This document shows, one piece after another, positions 55,228-64,000 of a stretch of 64,000 nucleotides of DNA. Both the position numbers and the translations under genes were made by a program. The notes below the pieces were generated by a model, which was not told the DNA's origin, did no database searches, and was given only the letters and a program-made list of their open reading frames with translations. Numbering within the stretch: position 1 is the first letter of the stretch; each line of letters starts with the position of its first letter. Source of the DNA: Leisingera sp. S132 (lineage in GTDB: Bacteria; Pseudomonadota; Alphaproteobacteria; Rhodobacterales; Rhodobacteraceae); the NCBI RefSeq assembly GCF_025144465.1, contig NZ_CP083553.1, positions 82,501-146,500 on the forward strand. The letters are read 5' to 3'.

Positions 55228-57285
55228 ATGACGGATATGACCGCCCTCAGCGGCGCGACTCCCATTCTGCGCGAGATTTTCGGCTTTGACGCCTTCCGCC
55301 CGGGGCAGGAGGAGATCGTCGACGCCGTGACCGCCGGGGAAAACGTGCTGGCGATCATGCCCACCGGCGGCGGCAAGTCGCTGTGCTTCCAGCTGCCCGC
55401 GCTGCTGCGCGACGGCATCACCGTGGTGATCTCCCCCCTGATTGCGCTGATGCGCGATCAGGTCCGCGCCCTGCAGGAGGCCGGCGTCAATGCAGGCGCA
55501 CTTACCTCCGGCAACACCGATGAAGAGACCGAACAGGTCTGGGAGGCGATCGAGGCCGGGCGGCTCAAGCTCCTCTACATGGCCCCCGAACGGTTGGCTT
55601 CCGGCGCCGCCATGGGGATGCTGCGCCGTATCGGCGTCAGCCTGATTGCGGTGGACGAGGCCCATTGCGTCAGCCAATGGGGTCATGATTTCCGCCCCGA
55701 CTACCTGCGCATCGGCGAGCTGCGCCGTGCCCTGGATGTGCCGCTGGCGGCCTTCACCGCCACGGCGGATCAGGAAACCCGGGAAGAAATCGTCCAGAAG
55801 CTGTTCGACGGCGAGGCCCCCCGCAGCTTCCTGCGCGGCTTTGACCGGCCCAATATCCATCTGGCCTTTGGTGCCAAAGACAGCCCGCGCCGTCAGATCC
55901 TGGACTTCGCCGCCGCCCGCAAGGGCCAGTCCGGCATCGTCTACTGCGGCACCCGCGCCAAGACCGAGGCACTTTCGGCCGCGCTGCGCGAGGATGGCCA
56001 TTCCGCCTGTTTCTACCACGGCGGCATGGATCCCGAAAACCGCCGCACCGTCGAAACCCGTTTCGCGCGCGAAGACGGTCTGATCGTGGTTGCCACGGTG
56101 GCCTTTGGCATGGGTATCGACAAGCCCGACATCCGCTGGGTCGCCCACGCCGACCTGCCGAAATCCATCGAGGCCTACTACCAGGAAATCGGCCGCGCCG
56201 GCCGCGACGGCGCGGCCGCCGAAACCCTGACCCTGTTCGGCCCCGACGACATCCGCCTGCGCCGCGCCCAGATCGACGAGGGCCTCGCCCCGCCCGAACG
56301 CCGCGCCGCGGATCATGCCCGCCTGAATGCTCTGCTGGGCCTCGCCGAGGCGCTGCACTGCCGCCGCCAGAAACTGCTGGGCTACTTCGGTGAAGAGGCA
56401 GCGCCGTGCGGCAACTGCGACCTCTGCGACACGCCCGCCGATGTGTTCGACGGCACTACTGTGGTGCGCAAGGCCTTGTCGGCGGTGCTCAGGACAGAGG
56501 AATGGTTCGGCTCCGGCCATCTGATCGACATCCTCTTGGGCGCCGACAACGAGCGGATCCGGGCCAAGCGCCATGACGAGCTGTCGGTCTATGGCTGCGG
56601 CAAGGAGTTCGGCAAGCGCCAGTGGCAGGCGGTGTTCCGGCAGATGATGGGCCATGACCTGTTGCGCCCTGATCCGGAACGCCACGGCGCCCTGCGCTTT
56701 ACCGAAGCGGCGCTGCCGATCCTGCGCGGCGAACAATCCATCGAGCTGCGCCGCGACACCATCAAATCCGCGGACCGCCGCCCGGCGGTCAAGGCGCTGG
56801 TCTCCGAAGAGGACGCGCCGCTCTTGTCCGCCTTGAAGGCCAAGCGCCGGGCGCTGGCCGAGGCGCAGAAAGTGCCGGCCTATGTGATCTTCCCCGACCG
56901 CACCCTGATCGAGATGGCGGAGATGCGCCCGGAAACCCTGGACCAGATGGCCCGCATCAGCGGTGTCGGCGCCAAAAAGCTGGAACGCTATGGCGACGAC
57001 TTCCTGAGCGTGATCACCGGCGCGGTTGAGCAGCTGCATCCGGCACGGCGCAAGCTGGCGGGTCGGGACTCCGGTTCCGTTTATGACGGGCTCTTGGAAG
57101 TGCAGGCACAGCTGGCGCGGGGTGAATGCGGCACCCTGAAGCCGCTTAGCTGCTCAGCGTCCCTCCTGGCGAAAGTCGCCCAGATGCGCAGCGATGACGA
57201 GGCCGGCATCACAAGACTGTTAGGGGAGCGCCGCGCCGAACGTTTCGCCTCGGCGTTTCTGGACGTCCTGCGCGGCGCGGGCTAG
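55228..57285 (+). CDS. recQ: ATP-dependent DNA helicase RecQ
   Basis: 685 residues. Helicase motifs: I MPTGGGKS, II VDEAHCVSQWGHDFRPDYL, III FTATAD, V GMGIDKPDIRWVAH, VI QEIGRAGRDG. Zinc-binding Cys residues at CGNCDLC, RQC domain after, and an HRDC domain near the C-terminus (DRTLIEMAEMRPETLDQMARISGVGAKKLERYG). Unwinds DNA 3' to 5' in recombination repair. Confidence 0.96.
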   Translation: MTDMTALSGATPILREIFGFDAFRPGQEEIVDAVTAGENVLAIMPTGGGKSLCFQLPALLRDGITVVISPLIALMRDQVRALQEAGVNAGALTSGNTDEETEQVWEAIEAGRLKLLYMAPERLASGAAMGMLRRIGVSLIAVDEAHCVSQWGHDFRPDYLRIGELRRALDVPLAAFTATADQETREEIVQKLFDGEAPRSFLRGFDRPNIHLAFGAKDSPRRQILDFAAARKGQSGIVYCGTRAKTEALSAALREDGHSACFYHGGMDPENRRTVETRFAREDGLIVVATVAFGMGIDKPDIRWVAHADLPKSIEAYYQEIGRAGRDGAAAETLTLFGPDDIRLRRAQIDEGLAPPERRAADHARLNALLGLAEALHCRRQKLLGYFGEEAAPCGNCDLCDTPADVFDGTTVVRKALSAVLRTEEWFGSGHLIDILLGADNERIRAKRHDELSVYGCGKEFGKRQWQAVFRQMMGHDLLRPDPERHGALRFTEAALPILRGEQSIELRRDTIKSADRRPAVKALVSEEDAPLLSALKAKRRALAEAQKVPAYVIFPDRTLIEMAEMRPETLDQMARISGVGAKKLERYGDDFLSVITGAVEQLHPARRKLAGRDSGSVYDGLLEVQAQLARGECGTLKPLSCSASLLAKVAQMRSDDEAGITRLLGERRAERFASAFLDVLRGAG

Positions 57286-57327
57286 GGTCGCGCCAAGAAA
57301 CCGGGCTAGGAAAATTTGGGGGCAGAC

Positions 57328-58092
57328 ATGCTGGTAGTAACCTCTCCGGCCAAGAAGCTGGACTGGGCGGAACGGGAACAGGAAATGACCTGGCCTGCGC
57401 TGCATGACGATGCGGTGGCGCTGGCAGAGGTGGCCCGCGAACAATCGGTGGCGGACCTGATGAAGCTGATGCACATCAGCGAGGATCTGGCCAAGCTGAA
57501 CCATGCCCGCTTCCAGGACTTTGCCGCCGACCCCAAAACAGAGGCCACCCGCCCGGCGGCGCTGGCCTTTGCCGGCGATACGTATCAAGGGCTGGAAGCA
57601 GCCTCGCTCGACGCGGACGAAATGACCTGGGCGCAGCAGCATTTCCGTATCCTGTCGGGTCTTTACGGCGTGCTGCGCCCGTTGGACGCGATGCAGCCCT
57701 ACCGGCTGGAAATGGGCTCGCGGCTGAAAAACCCGCGTGGCAAGAACCTCTATGAGTTCTGGGATCGCAAGATCTCGGACGCGCTGAATGCGCAAGCAGA
57801 GGCCGTGGGCGCGGAGGTGCTGGTGAACTGCGCCAGCCAGGAATATTTCGGCGCCGTGGATCTGGCGGCGCTGAAGCTGCGGGTGGTCACGCCGGTGTTC
57901 ATGGAAGACAAGAACGGCACGCCCAAGGTGGTGAGCTTCTATGCCAAACGCGCCCGCGGTGCGATGGCGCGCTATATCATCCAGCGCCGGCTGACGGATA
58001 GCGAAAGCCTCAAGGACTTCGATGCCGGCGGCTATGCCTACCAGCCGCAGATGTCGGCGCCGGACAAGCCCGTCTTCCTGCGCAAAGCCTGA
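57328..58092 (+). CDS. yaaA: Peroxide-stress protein YaaA (DUF328)
   Basis: 254 residues from MLVVTSPAKKLDW. Family landmarks: FAGDTYQGLEA, YGVLRPLDAMQPYRLEMGSRL and VNCASQEYFGAVD. YaaA limits free iron and oxidative DNA damage in E. coli. Follows recQ by 42 bases on the same strand; probably co-transcribed. Confidence 0.95.
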   Translation: MLVVTSPAKKLDWAEREQEMTWPALHDDAVALAEVAREQSVADLMKLMHISEDLAKLNHARFQDFAADPKTEATRPAALAFAGDTYQGLEAASLDADEMTWAQQHFRILSGLYGVLRPLDAMQPYRLEMGSRLKNPRGKNLYEFWDRKISDALNAQAEAVGAEVLVNCASQEYFGAVDLAALKLRVVTPVFMEDKNGTPKVVSFYAKRARGAMARYIIQRRLTDSESLKDFDAGGYAYQPQMSAPDKPVFLRKA

Positions 58093-58489
58093 CGTCCGCC
58101 AAGGGCGGCTCCCGCCCGCTCCGGCACATTCAAGGAATGCACCGTCCCGGTTGGGCCCGGCAGCGCGCGGAACGCGCGCTGCCGGGCCCAAGGCCGCATA
58201 AGGGTGTGTCCGGTGCAGCCGATGCGCCCGCGGGCGCGGGAGCATTGCCTGGCTGTCCTGCAAACCTTACGCAATCAAGCCGCGGCCGGTCCCCGCTGCG
58301 GCGGCGGCGGTGGCTGCGGATCCGGAATGCGATGCGGAGCGTGGTCGAGCCGCCATGCTGCTGAATCGCAAATGGCGGGGGATCATGCGGGAGCGGCGCT
58401 GCCGTGCAGCAGGTTATATCCGCGGGCACATGAGCGTCAGCATCGGTTGTAAGCATAGGGTGGCAGCAGGTGCCCGTGCCGGTTCCGGG
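58093..58489. other. Intergenic gap after yaaA
   Basis: About 400 bases between two convergent genes. It begins with the family 1 repeat at 58103-58191; the remaining 300 bases hold only GC-rich frames without ribosome binding sites, and no gene is seen. Confidence 0.6.
58103..58191 (+). repeat. Three-hairpin intergenic element, family 1 copy A
   Basis: GGGCGG-CTC-CCGCCC, then CATTC-AAG-GAATG, then a perfect 19-base-pair stem at 58151-58169 and 58173-58191 with loop GAA (TTGGGCCCGGCAGCGCGCG and its complement). The best-formed of three copies. Follows the yaaA stop and could end transcription. Confidence 0.7.
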
Positions 58490-60814
58490 TCAGGGCGCGC
58501 CGCCCGCTGCGGCCTGGGCAGGGGCATCCTCCATCTCCACCGGCTGGATGCCTGCCGGCGCGTGGCCGCGGATCTGCTCGTGGATCAGCGCCTTGCGCAG
58601 CGGCTTGGTCAGGTAATGGTCCAGTCCGGCGGCCAGAATACCTTCGGAATCGCCTGCCATCGCGTGTGCGGTCAGCGCCACCACCGGCACATGGCGGCCG
58701 GTCCCCGCCTCCAGCCTGCGGATCTCCATCGTGGCCTGCTTGCCGTCCATCATCGGCATCGAGATGTCCATGAAGATCAGATCGGGGCGGTAGGTCTTGA
58801 AGGCTTCCACCGCCTCCAGCCCGTTGCCGGCAAACTGCAGCTCGATGTTCAGCTCCTTCACGATCTTGCGGAATACCAGCTGGTTGGTCTTGTTGTCCTC
58901 CGCTGCCAGCACCCGCATTTTGCGGATCGCCGGAGCTGCGGGCGCGGCCGGAGCGGCCTGAGCGGCCGGTGCCGCCGCCGCCGCGGCCTCTGGCGCGGGA
59001 GGCACCGCCGTCTCAGGCGCCGGCGCAGAGGCTGCTGCCGCAGCCGGAGCAGCCGCCGCGGGGCGCGCATCCGGACCCGTGGTGCCGCTGCCCAGCCGGG
59101 CCAGCTGGCTGAACAGGTCATCGCGCGGGGCCGGGCTTTGCAGAACGCCGCTGACCAGCTGCCGCAGATCGGAACCGATGGGAGTATGCGGGCTGGAGTT
59201 CAGCAAGAGGACCGGCACGCCGGTCCAGCCATAGGACCTGAGGTCGCGGGCCAGCTGCAAGCCGTCCAGCCCTGGCAGGTTATGGCCGCTCAGCACCAGG
59301 CTGATATCGCCCTGCATCGCTGTCAGCGCCTCAGTTGCTGTGCCGGCCGTGGTCACCTTGAGGCCCAGCATCTGCAAATGCTTCTGCAGGATCTCGCAGT
59401 TCAGCGGCACATCGTCCACCAGCAGCACATGGCGCAGCGTTCCGGGCAGCTTCGGCAGCGTCTGTTCTGCCGTGCCGCCGGCCACGGGCAGCGGCAGCCG
59501 GAAGCCGAAACAGGAGCCCTTGCCCTCTTCGCTGTCGACCCAGATCTCGCCGCCCATCATCTCGATCAGCCGCTTGGAGATCGCCAGCCCCAGCCCGGTG
59601 CCCTCGAACTTGCGGTTGCGTTCATCCTCGACCTGATTGAATTCGCCGAACACATGCTCCAGCTTCTCTGCCGGAATGCCGATGCCGGTGTCCTCGATGG
59701 TGACATGCACCGCGCATTGCCCGTCTTCGGGCGAGGTGATGCCGGTCACCCGCAGGGTCACATGGCCCTCCTTGGTGAATTTCACCGCATTGCCGGCCAG
59801 GTTTGTCAGCACCTGCCGGATCCGGCCCGGGTCGCCGACGAACCGGGTCGGCAGGAACAGGTCGTAATCCACCAGCAGCGCCAGCCCCTTGTCGCGGGCG
59901 GTGGGCTGCAGCAGCATCACCACCTCATGCAGGCTGCGCTCCAGATCGAACTCCTGCGGGTGCAGCTCCAGCTTGTCCGCCTCGATCTTGGAGTAATCCA
60001 GCACGTCATTGATGATGACCAGCAGCGCCTCGCCCGAGTTCTTGATCGTCTTGGCATAAAGCCGCTGTTCATCGTCCAGTTCGGTATCGTTCAGCAGTTC
60101 GGCCATGCCGACCACCCCGTTCATCGGGGTGCGGATCTCGTGGCTCATATTGGCGAGGAAGGCGGATTTGGCGCGGTTCGCCGCCTCGGCCCTTGCGCGG
60201 GCATCCTGCAGCTCCTGCTCATATCGCACGGTCGAGGTGATATCGAGCGCCAGTGTCACCACATCGCCGCCGTGGCCGCGCTGGTCGATCAGCCGCAGGT
60301 ACCGCTCATCCCAGAGCTGGACCACCACCGGCTCCGGGGAATCGCAATGCCAGCGCTCCGACATCATCGCATGCCAGTCGCGGGCCTTCATGCTGCCGGT
60401 GCTGATCAGCCCCTCTTCGATCAGCAGCTCCAGGATCCGTTCATAGGTGATGCCAGGCGTGACCTCTTCCAGCCCGTCAAAGATGTTGAGGTATGCGGTA
60501 TTGGCACCGATCAGGTGCCCGGCCGCGTCAAAAAAGGCAAACCCGTCCTGAAACGCCTGGATCGAATGCCACAGCCGCCGCTCTGCGGTCTCGATCTTTT
60601 CGTTGGCGGTGTGCAGGTCGGATTTCACCTTGGCGTTTTCATCGCGCACGGTGGCGACCTCGGCCTGGGTCTGGCCGATCTGCTTGGTCAGCGCCAGCGC
60701 GTGGCGGCCCAGCTTGCGGTTTGCAGCGGACAGCTCAGCCTGCTTCAGCTCAAGCAGCCGTTCGGCAGCGAGCCGCGCCCGCCGTTCTTCCGCCAGTTTG
60801 TCTGCAAGGCTCAT
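58490..60814 (-). CDS. Cytoplasmic hybrid histidine kinase with two receiver domains
   Basis: 774 residues, no membrane segment. Coiled coil (1-85), PAS-like domain (about 85-195), HisKA with H225 ([12 protein letters not shown]), HATPase ([25 protein letters not shown]), a first receiver (462-560) whose phosphoacceptor Asp is replaced ([11 protein letters not shown]510), an Ala/Pro linker (580-630), and a second receiver with D683 ([13 protein letters not shown]). Probably a phosphorelay input without visible output partner in the window. Confidence 0.93.
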   Translation of the reverse strand: MSLADKLAEERRARLAAERLLELKQAELSAANRKLGRHALALTKQIGQTQAEVATVRDENAKVKSDLHTANEKIETAERRLWHSIQAFQDGFAFFDAAGHLIGANTAYLNIFDGLEEVTPGITYERILELLIEEGLISTGSMKARDWHAMMSERWHCDSPEPVVVQLWDERYLRLIDQRGHGGDVVTLALDITSTVRYEQELQDARARAEAANRAKSAFLANMSHEIRTPMNGVVGMAELLNDTELDDEQRLYAKTIKNSGEALLVIINDVLDYSKIEADKLELHPQEFDLERSLHEVVMLLQPTARDKGLALLVDYDLFLPTRFVGDPGRIRQVLTNLAGNAVKFTKEGHVTLRVTGITSPEDGQCAVHVTIEDTGIGIPAEKLEHVFGEFNQVEDERNRKFEGTGLGLAISKRLIEMMGGEIWVDSEEGKGSCFGFRLPLPVAGGTAEQTLPKLPGTLRHVLLVDDVPLNCEILQKHLQMLGLKVTTAGTATEALTAMQGDISLVLSGHNLPGLDGLQLARDLRSYGWTGVPVLLLNSSPHTPIGSDLRQLVSGVLQSPAPRDDLFSQLARLGSGTTGPDARPAAAAPAAAAASAPAPETAVPPAPEAAAAAAPAAQAAPAAPAAPAIRKMRVLAAEDNKTNQLVFRKIVKELNIELQFAGNGLEAVEAFKTYRPDLIFMDISMPMMDGKQATMEIRRLEAGTGRHVPVVALTAHAMAGDSEGILAAGLDHYLTKPLRKALIHEQIRGHAPAGIQPVEMEDAPAQAAAGGAP

Positions 60815-60964
60815 CCCTGCGAACTCCGCAATCCATCACCACAAAAAGGCGCGCAGCAATTTCTGCGCGCAGGGCAGCCGTGCTGCTCTCTCTTTTTGTT
60901 ACGCTGAGGAATCTTGCTATGACGTTAAGCCCGTGCCAGCCTGCCCCTAGTATTGGAGGGTGCC

Positions 60965-63900
60965 ATGCCGCGTCTGTTTGCTTCTGCTTTTCTCTATTTT
61001 ATTGCTTTTGTTGCGTTTCCGCCAGCCGCTCAGGCGCAGCAGGCGGTTCCTGAGTTTCGTTACCGCGCCTACGCGGATACCGATTTTTTCGGCTCTGACC
61101 TGCAGCCGCTGTTTGATACAGACGCTGCCTCCTGCGCCCGGGCGTGCGCAGCGCAGGCGGACTGTGCGGGCTTTGTCTTCAATCAGCGGGCAAATGCCTG
61201 CTTTCCGAAATCGGCTCTGGAGCAGTCCAGCCCCTATGCCGGCGCCCTGTCTGCGGTAAAACAGCCTGCCGCGCCCGGGCTGGCTGCGGCGGCTGCGCCC
61301 CGCGCTGCCCGGCTGGATTTCCTGCAGGAACAGGAGCTGCAGCGCGCCGCCGGCCTTTCCCGCTCCCTGGGACTGGACTATCCGCTGGACACCAATGACG
61401 CAGACACGGCCCGCGCCGCCGCCCGGAGCCTGCAGCGGGACGGTGAGCCCCTCGCTGCCCTGCGCTGGATGGCCCAGGCCGTTGTGCTGCAGGATGAGGC
61501 CGCGGATTGGACCGGATTCTCAGAATATTTGCTCGCTGCCGCCAAGGACAGCAACAGCCGCAGTCAGCAGCGCCGCTACCGCGCGCAGGCCTTTTCCGCG
61601 GCGCTGAACGGCTACCTGCGCGCCACGGAGCCCGAGGCGCAGGCCCGGGCGCTGCGCCAGGCGGCAGAGGCGGTTGAGACACTGGGCCGCGGGCGGGACA
61701 TGCTGCCGCTCCTGCATCTGGCAGAGGAGATCATTCCGCTCAAGGACAATGCCGAACTGCTGAACTATGCGATCCGCAAATACGGCTTCCGCGTCACCTC
61801 CAGCACGGTGGAAAGCGACAGCGCCGCGCCGCGCATCTGCGCCGAGTTCTCGGAAGACTTGGAACAGGCCGGCACTGACTATGAAAATTACGTCCGTATG
61901 GATGAGGCCAGCCTCGCCGTCACGGCCCAGGGCCGCCAGCTGTGTGTGGACGGGGTGGAGCACGGAAAACGCTACCGTATCACCCTGCGCCGCGGCCTGC
62001 CCGCGGCCAGCGGCGAGCAGCTGCTGAAGGACGTGGAACTGACCCATTACGTCCGCGACCGGTCACCGCAGGTCCGCTTCCCGGGCCGCGCCTATGTGCT
62101 GCCCGCGGGCGGTCAGGCTGCGCTGCCGGTGGAGACGGTGAATGTCACAGACCTGGACCTGCGCCTGCGCCGGGTCAGCAGCCGCAATGTGCTGCGCACC
62201 CTGCAGGAGGGCTATTTCGCCAAGCCGCTCTCGCAATGGGAAGATGAGCATTTCGCCGCGAGTATTGCCGAGGAAATCTGGACCGGCAGCGCCGAAGTGG
62301 ACACCGCCATCAACCAGGTGATGACCAGCCTCCTGCCGCTGGACGATGCGCTGAGCGGGCAGAAGAAGCCGGGGCTTTACGCCCTCACCGCCCGGGTGCC
62401 GGGCGCTGATCCCTATGACGATGCCGGCGCCACCCAGTGGTTCGTGCTGACCGGCCTTGGCCTCAGCACCATGTCCGGCAGCGATGGCCTGCATGTTCAG
62501 GTGCAGGGGCTGCGCGATTCCAAACCGCAGGCGGATGCCGAGGTCAGCCTGATCTCTGCCGCCAACGAGGTTCTGGCGACCGCCAGCAGCGACGCCAGCG
62601 GATACGTGCATTTTGCCCCCGGCCTCACCCGCGGCACCGGCGGTGCGGCGCCGGCGCTGATCACCGCGCGGGCGGGGAAGGGCGACTTCACCTTCCTGCC
62701 CCTCAATGATGCCGCCTTTGATCTGTCGGACCGCGGCGTTTCGGGCCGCCCCGCATCGGGACCAGTGGATGTGTTCCTGGCCACCACCCGCGGCGCCTTC
62801 CGCGCCGGTGAAACCGTGCATGTGACCGCGCTGGCCCGTGACAGCAACGCGCAAGCCATCGGCGGCCTGCCGCTGACCGCGATCCTGCTGCGCCCGGACG
62901 GGGTGGAATACACCCGCAAGACCTCCGCCGCAGGCCATCAGGGCGGCCATGTCTTTGCCCTTGCCACCGGCCCCGCCGCCCCGCGCGGCACCTGGCGGAT
63001 CGAGATCAAAAGCGACCTCAAGGCCCCGGCGCTGGCCAGCCGCCAGATCCTGGTTGAGGATTTCCTGCCCGAGCGCATCGACTTCGAGCAAGAGGTTACG
63101 AATGCCGGCAGCCTCCAGCCCGGCGCCGCTGCCCAGATCAGCCTGCAGGCCGACTACTTGTTCGGCGCCCCCGGCGCGGGCCTGAAGGTAGAGGGCAGCC
63201 TCCGCCTCACCGCCGCCAATACTCTCGAACAGTGGCCCGGCTTCCGTTTCGGCCGCTATGATGAACCTTCCTCGGCCCAGACCGAGTATTTCGGCGGCGA
63301 GGAAACCGGCACAGACGGCAGCGCTGTGATTGCTGCCAGCCTCCCCGCTGCTGCTCCGGCTGAGGGTAAACCGCTGCTGGCCACCCTCACCACCCGCGTG
63401 GCTGACGGGTCTGCCCGCCCGGTGGAGCGCACGATGGAATTGCCGGTCCGGCCGTCCGGTCCGGTCCTGGGCATCAAACCCATGTTTGATGAGGTGGCGG
63501 CAGAGGGCTCCGAGGCTGGTTTCGAACTCATTGCCCTGGCCCCGGACCTGACGCCGATGCCGATGCGGGTCAAATGGACCCTGAACCGGGTCGAGACGCG
63601 CTACCAGTGGTATCAGCTTTACGGCAACTGGAACTGGGAGCCGATCACCCGCCGCACCCGCATCGCCACCGGCGAGGCGCAGCTGGGCAGCGATCCGCTG
63701 CCGCTGATGCAGCCCGTCGATTGGGGCCGCTATGAGCTGGTGGTGGAGCGCCTCGACGGCGCCTATGCCTCTGCCGCTATTGACTTCTACGCCGGCTGGT
63801 ATGCGCCCGAAGGCAGCACCGAAACCCCGGCCAAGCTGGAGCTGTCGCTTGACCGCGATAGCTATGCCCCCGGCGGCACCGCCCGCCTGCGCATCGTGCC

Positions 63901-64000
63901 GCAAGCAGCGGGCACCGCGCTGGTCTCGGTGGTCTCCAACCATCTGATCCACCGCATGGCAGTGGAAGTGCCCGCAGGCGAAACCGTGATCCCGCTGGAG
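60965..64000 (+). CDS. Alpha-2-macroglobulin family protein with N-terminal PAN-like module (3' end outside window)
   Basis: 1012 codons are present and the frame is open at the window edge, so it has no stop here. Signal peptide MPRLFASAFLYFIAFVAFPPAAQA. Residues 30-95 look like a PAN/Apple module with six Cys-type spacing (ASCARACAAQADCAGFVFNQRANACFPKS). Macroglobulin (MG/YfhM) beta domains follow from about residue 300 (ICAEFSEDLEQ...), with GPVDVFLATTRGAFRAGETVHVTAL typical of the core. The thioester or its absence lies downstream, outside the window. Periplasmic protease trap, often paired with pbpC. Confidence 0.92.
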   Translation, partial: MPRLFASAFLYFIAFVAFPPAAQAQQAVPEFRYRAYADTDFFGSDLQPLFDTDAASCARACAAQADCAGFVFNQRANACFPKSALEQSSPYAGALSAVKQPAAPGLAAAAAPRAARLDFLQEQELQRAAGLSRSLGLDYPLDTNDADTARAAARSLQRDGEPLAALRWMAQAVVLQDEAADWTGFSEYLLAAAKDSNSRSQQRRYRAQAFSAALNGYLRATEPEAQARALRQAAEAVETLGRGRDMLPLLHLAEEIIPLKDNAELLNYAIRKYGFRVTSSTVESDSAAPRICAEFSEDLEQAGTDYENYVRMDEASLAVTAQGRQLCVDGVEHGKRYRITLRRGLPAASGEQLLKDVELTHYVRDRSPQVRFPGRAYVLPAGGQAALPVETVNVTDLDLRLRRVSSRNVLRTLQEGYFAKPLSQWEDEHFAASIAEEIWTGSAEVDTAINQVMTSLLPLDDALSGQKKPGLYALTARVPGADPYDDAGATQWFVLTGLGLSTMSGSDGLHVQVQGLRDSKPQADAEVSLISAANEVLATASSDASGYVHFAPGLTRGTGGAAPALITARAGKGDFTFLPLNDAAFDLSDRGVSGRPASGPVDVFLATTRGAFRAGETVHVTALARDSNAQAIGGLPLTAILLRPDGVEYTRKTSAAGHQGGHVFALATGPAAPRGTWRIEIKSDLKAPALASRQILVEDFLPERIDFEQEVTNAGSLQPGAAAQISLQADYLFGAPGAGLKVEGSLRLTAANTLEQWPGFRFGRYDEPSSAQTEYFGGEETGTDGSAVIAASLPAAAPAEGKPLLATLTTRVADGSARPVERTMELPVRPSGPVLGIKPMFDEVAAEGSEAGFELIALAPDLTPMPMRVKWTLNRVETRYQWYQLYGNWNWEPITRRTRIATGEAQLGSDPLPLMQPVDWGRYELVVERLDGAYASAAIDFYAGWYAPEGSTETPAKLELSLDRDSYAPGGTARLRIVPQAAGTALVSVVSNHLIHRMAVEVPAGETVIPLE

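Noticed and set aside
58310-60907. An 865-codon frame antisense to the cytoplasmic hybrid kinase
   Set aside because: Shadow frame with repetitive Arg/Gln/His composition; the kinase on the minus strand is clear.
62063-63952. A 629-codon frame antisense to the macroglobulin gene
   Set aside because: Shadow of a GC-rich gene that is open to the window edge on the plus strand.

Overview
The window is about 64 kb of GC-rich (roughly 60-65%) alphaproteobacterial chromosome. The organism is most likely a marine Rhodobacterales of the Roseobacter group, near Leisingera, Phaeobacter or Ruegeria. This is inferred from the 23S-5S-tRNA-fMet operon end, the gene order murA / DUF2948 / hisD / UPF0262 / phosphatase / infA / maf / RNase G / yacG, the napEFDABC layout and the general protein flavour. 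No species can be fixed from the sequence alone.

Region 1 (1-2000) is the 3' end of an rRNA operon. Region 2 (2000-10950) is an accessory island between that operon and a tRNA-Phe gene. It holds a tyrosine integrase pointing away from the tRNA 3' end, a serine recombinase, two nearly identical IS5-family (IS903-like) copies in direct orientation, relics of another transposase and perhaps a porin, and two toxin/immunity loci. The more complete locus lies between the IS copies: a DUF4123 adaptor, a polymorphic toxin ending in an HExxH metallopeptidase-like domain, and a small immunity candidate, all overlapping or coupled. The other is a decapitated toxin C-terminus followed by two related small immunity candidates. 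The IS copies truncate the integrase, the recombinase and the second toxin, so the island looks immobilised and rearranged.

Region 3 (10950-22360) is core genome: yacG, RNase G, maf, infA, a nitrilase-family hydrolase, a lysine-rich coiled-coil protein, the UPF0262/phosphatase/NTF2/GNAT operon, an SDR, and the murA-DUF2948-GNAT-hisD operon, closed by a tRNA-Thr. Region 4 (22360-33000) carries periplasmic nitrate reductase (napEFDABC, with an FNR-type box upstream), trhO, and an NAD-salvage group in which a hybrid sensor kinase sits between pncA and pncB. Region 5 (33000-41000) is a peptide/polyamine-type ABC importer with an aldehyde dehydrogenase and an opposing deacetylase-family enzyme, possibly an acetylated-amine catabolic cluster.

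Region 6 (41000-64000) is mixed housekeeping: panBC, glpK, an FAD monooxygenase, idi, cytochrome c (with its own FNR-type box), a P1 peptidase, an SDR, arfB, a candidate structured small RNA, yhhQ, a phytase-like esterase, mepA, an MFS transporter, a thioesterase, yggT, recQ, yaaA, a cytoplasmic hybrid histidine kinase, and the first 1012 codons of an alpha-2-macroglobulin with an N-terminal PAN-like module. Several intergenic gaps carry multi-hairpin repeats that fall into at least two families.
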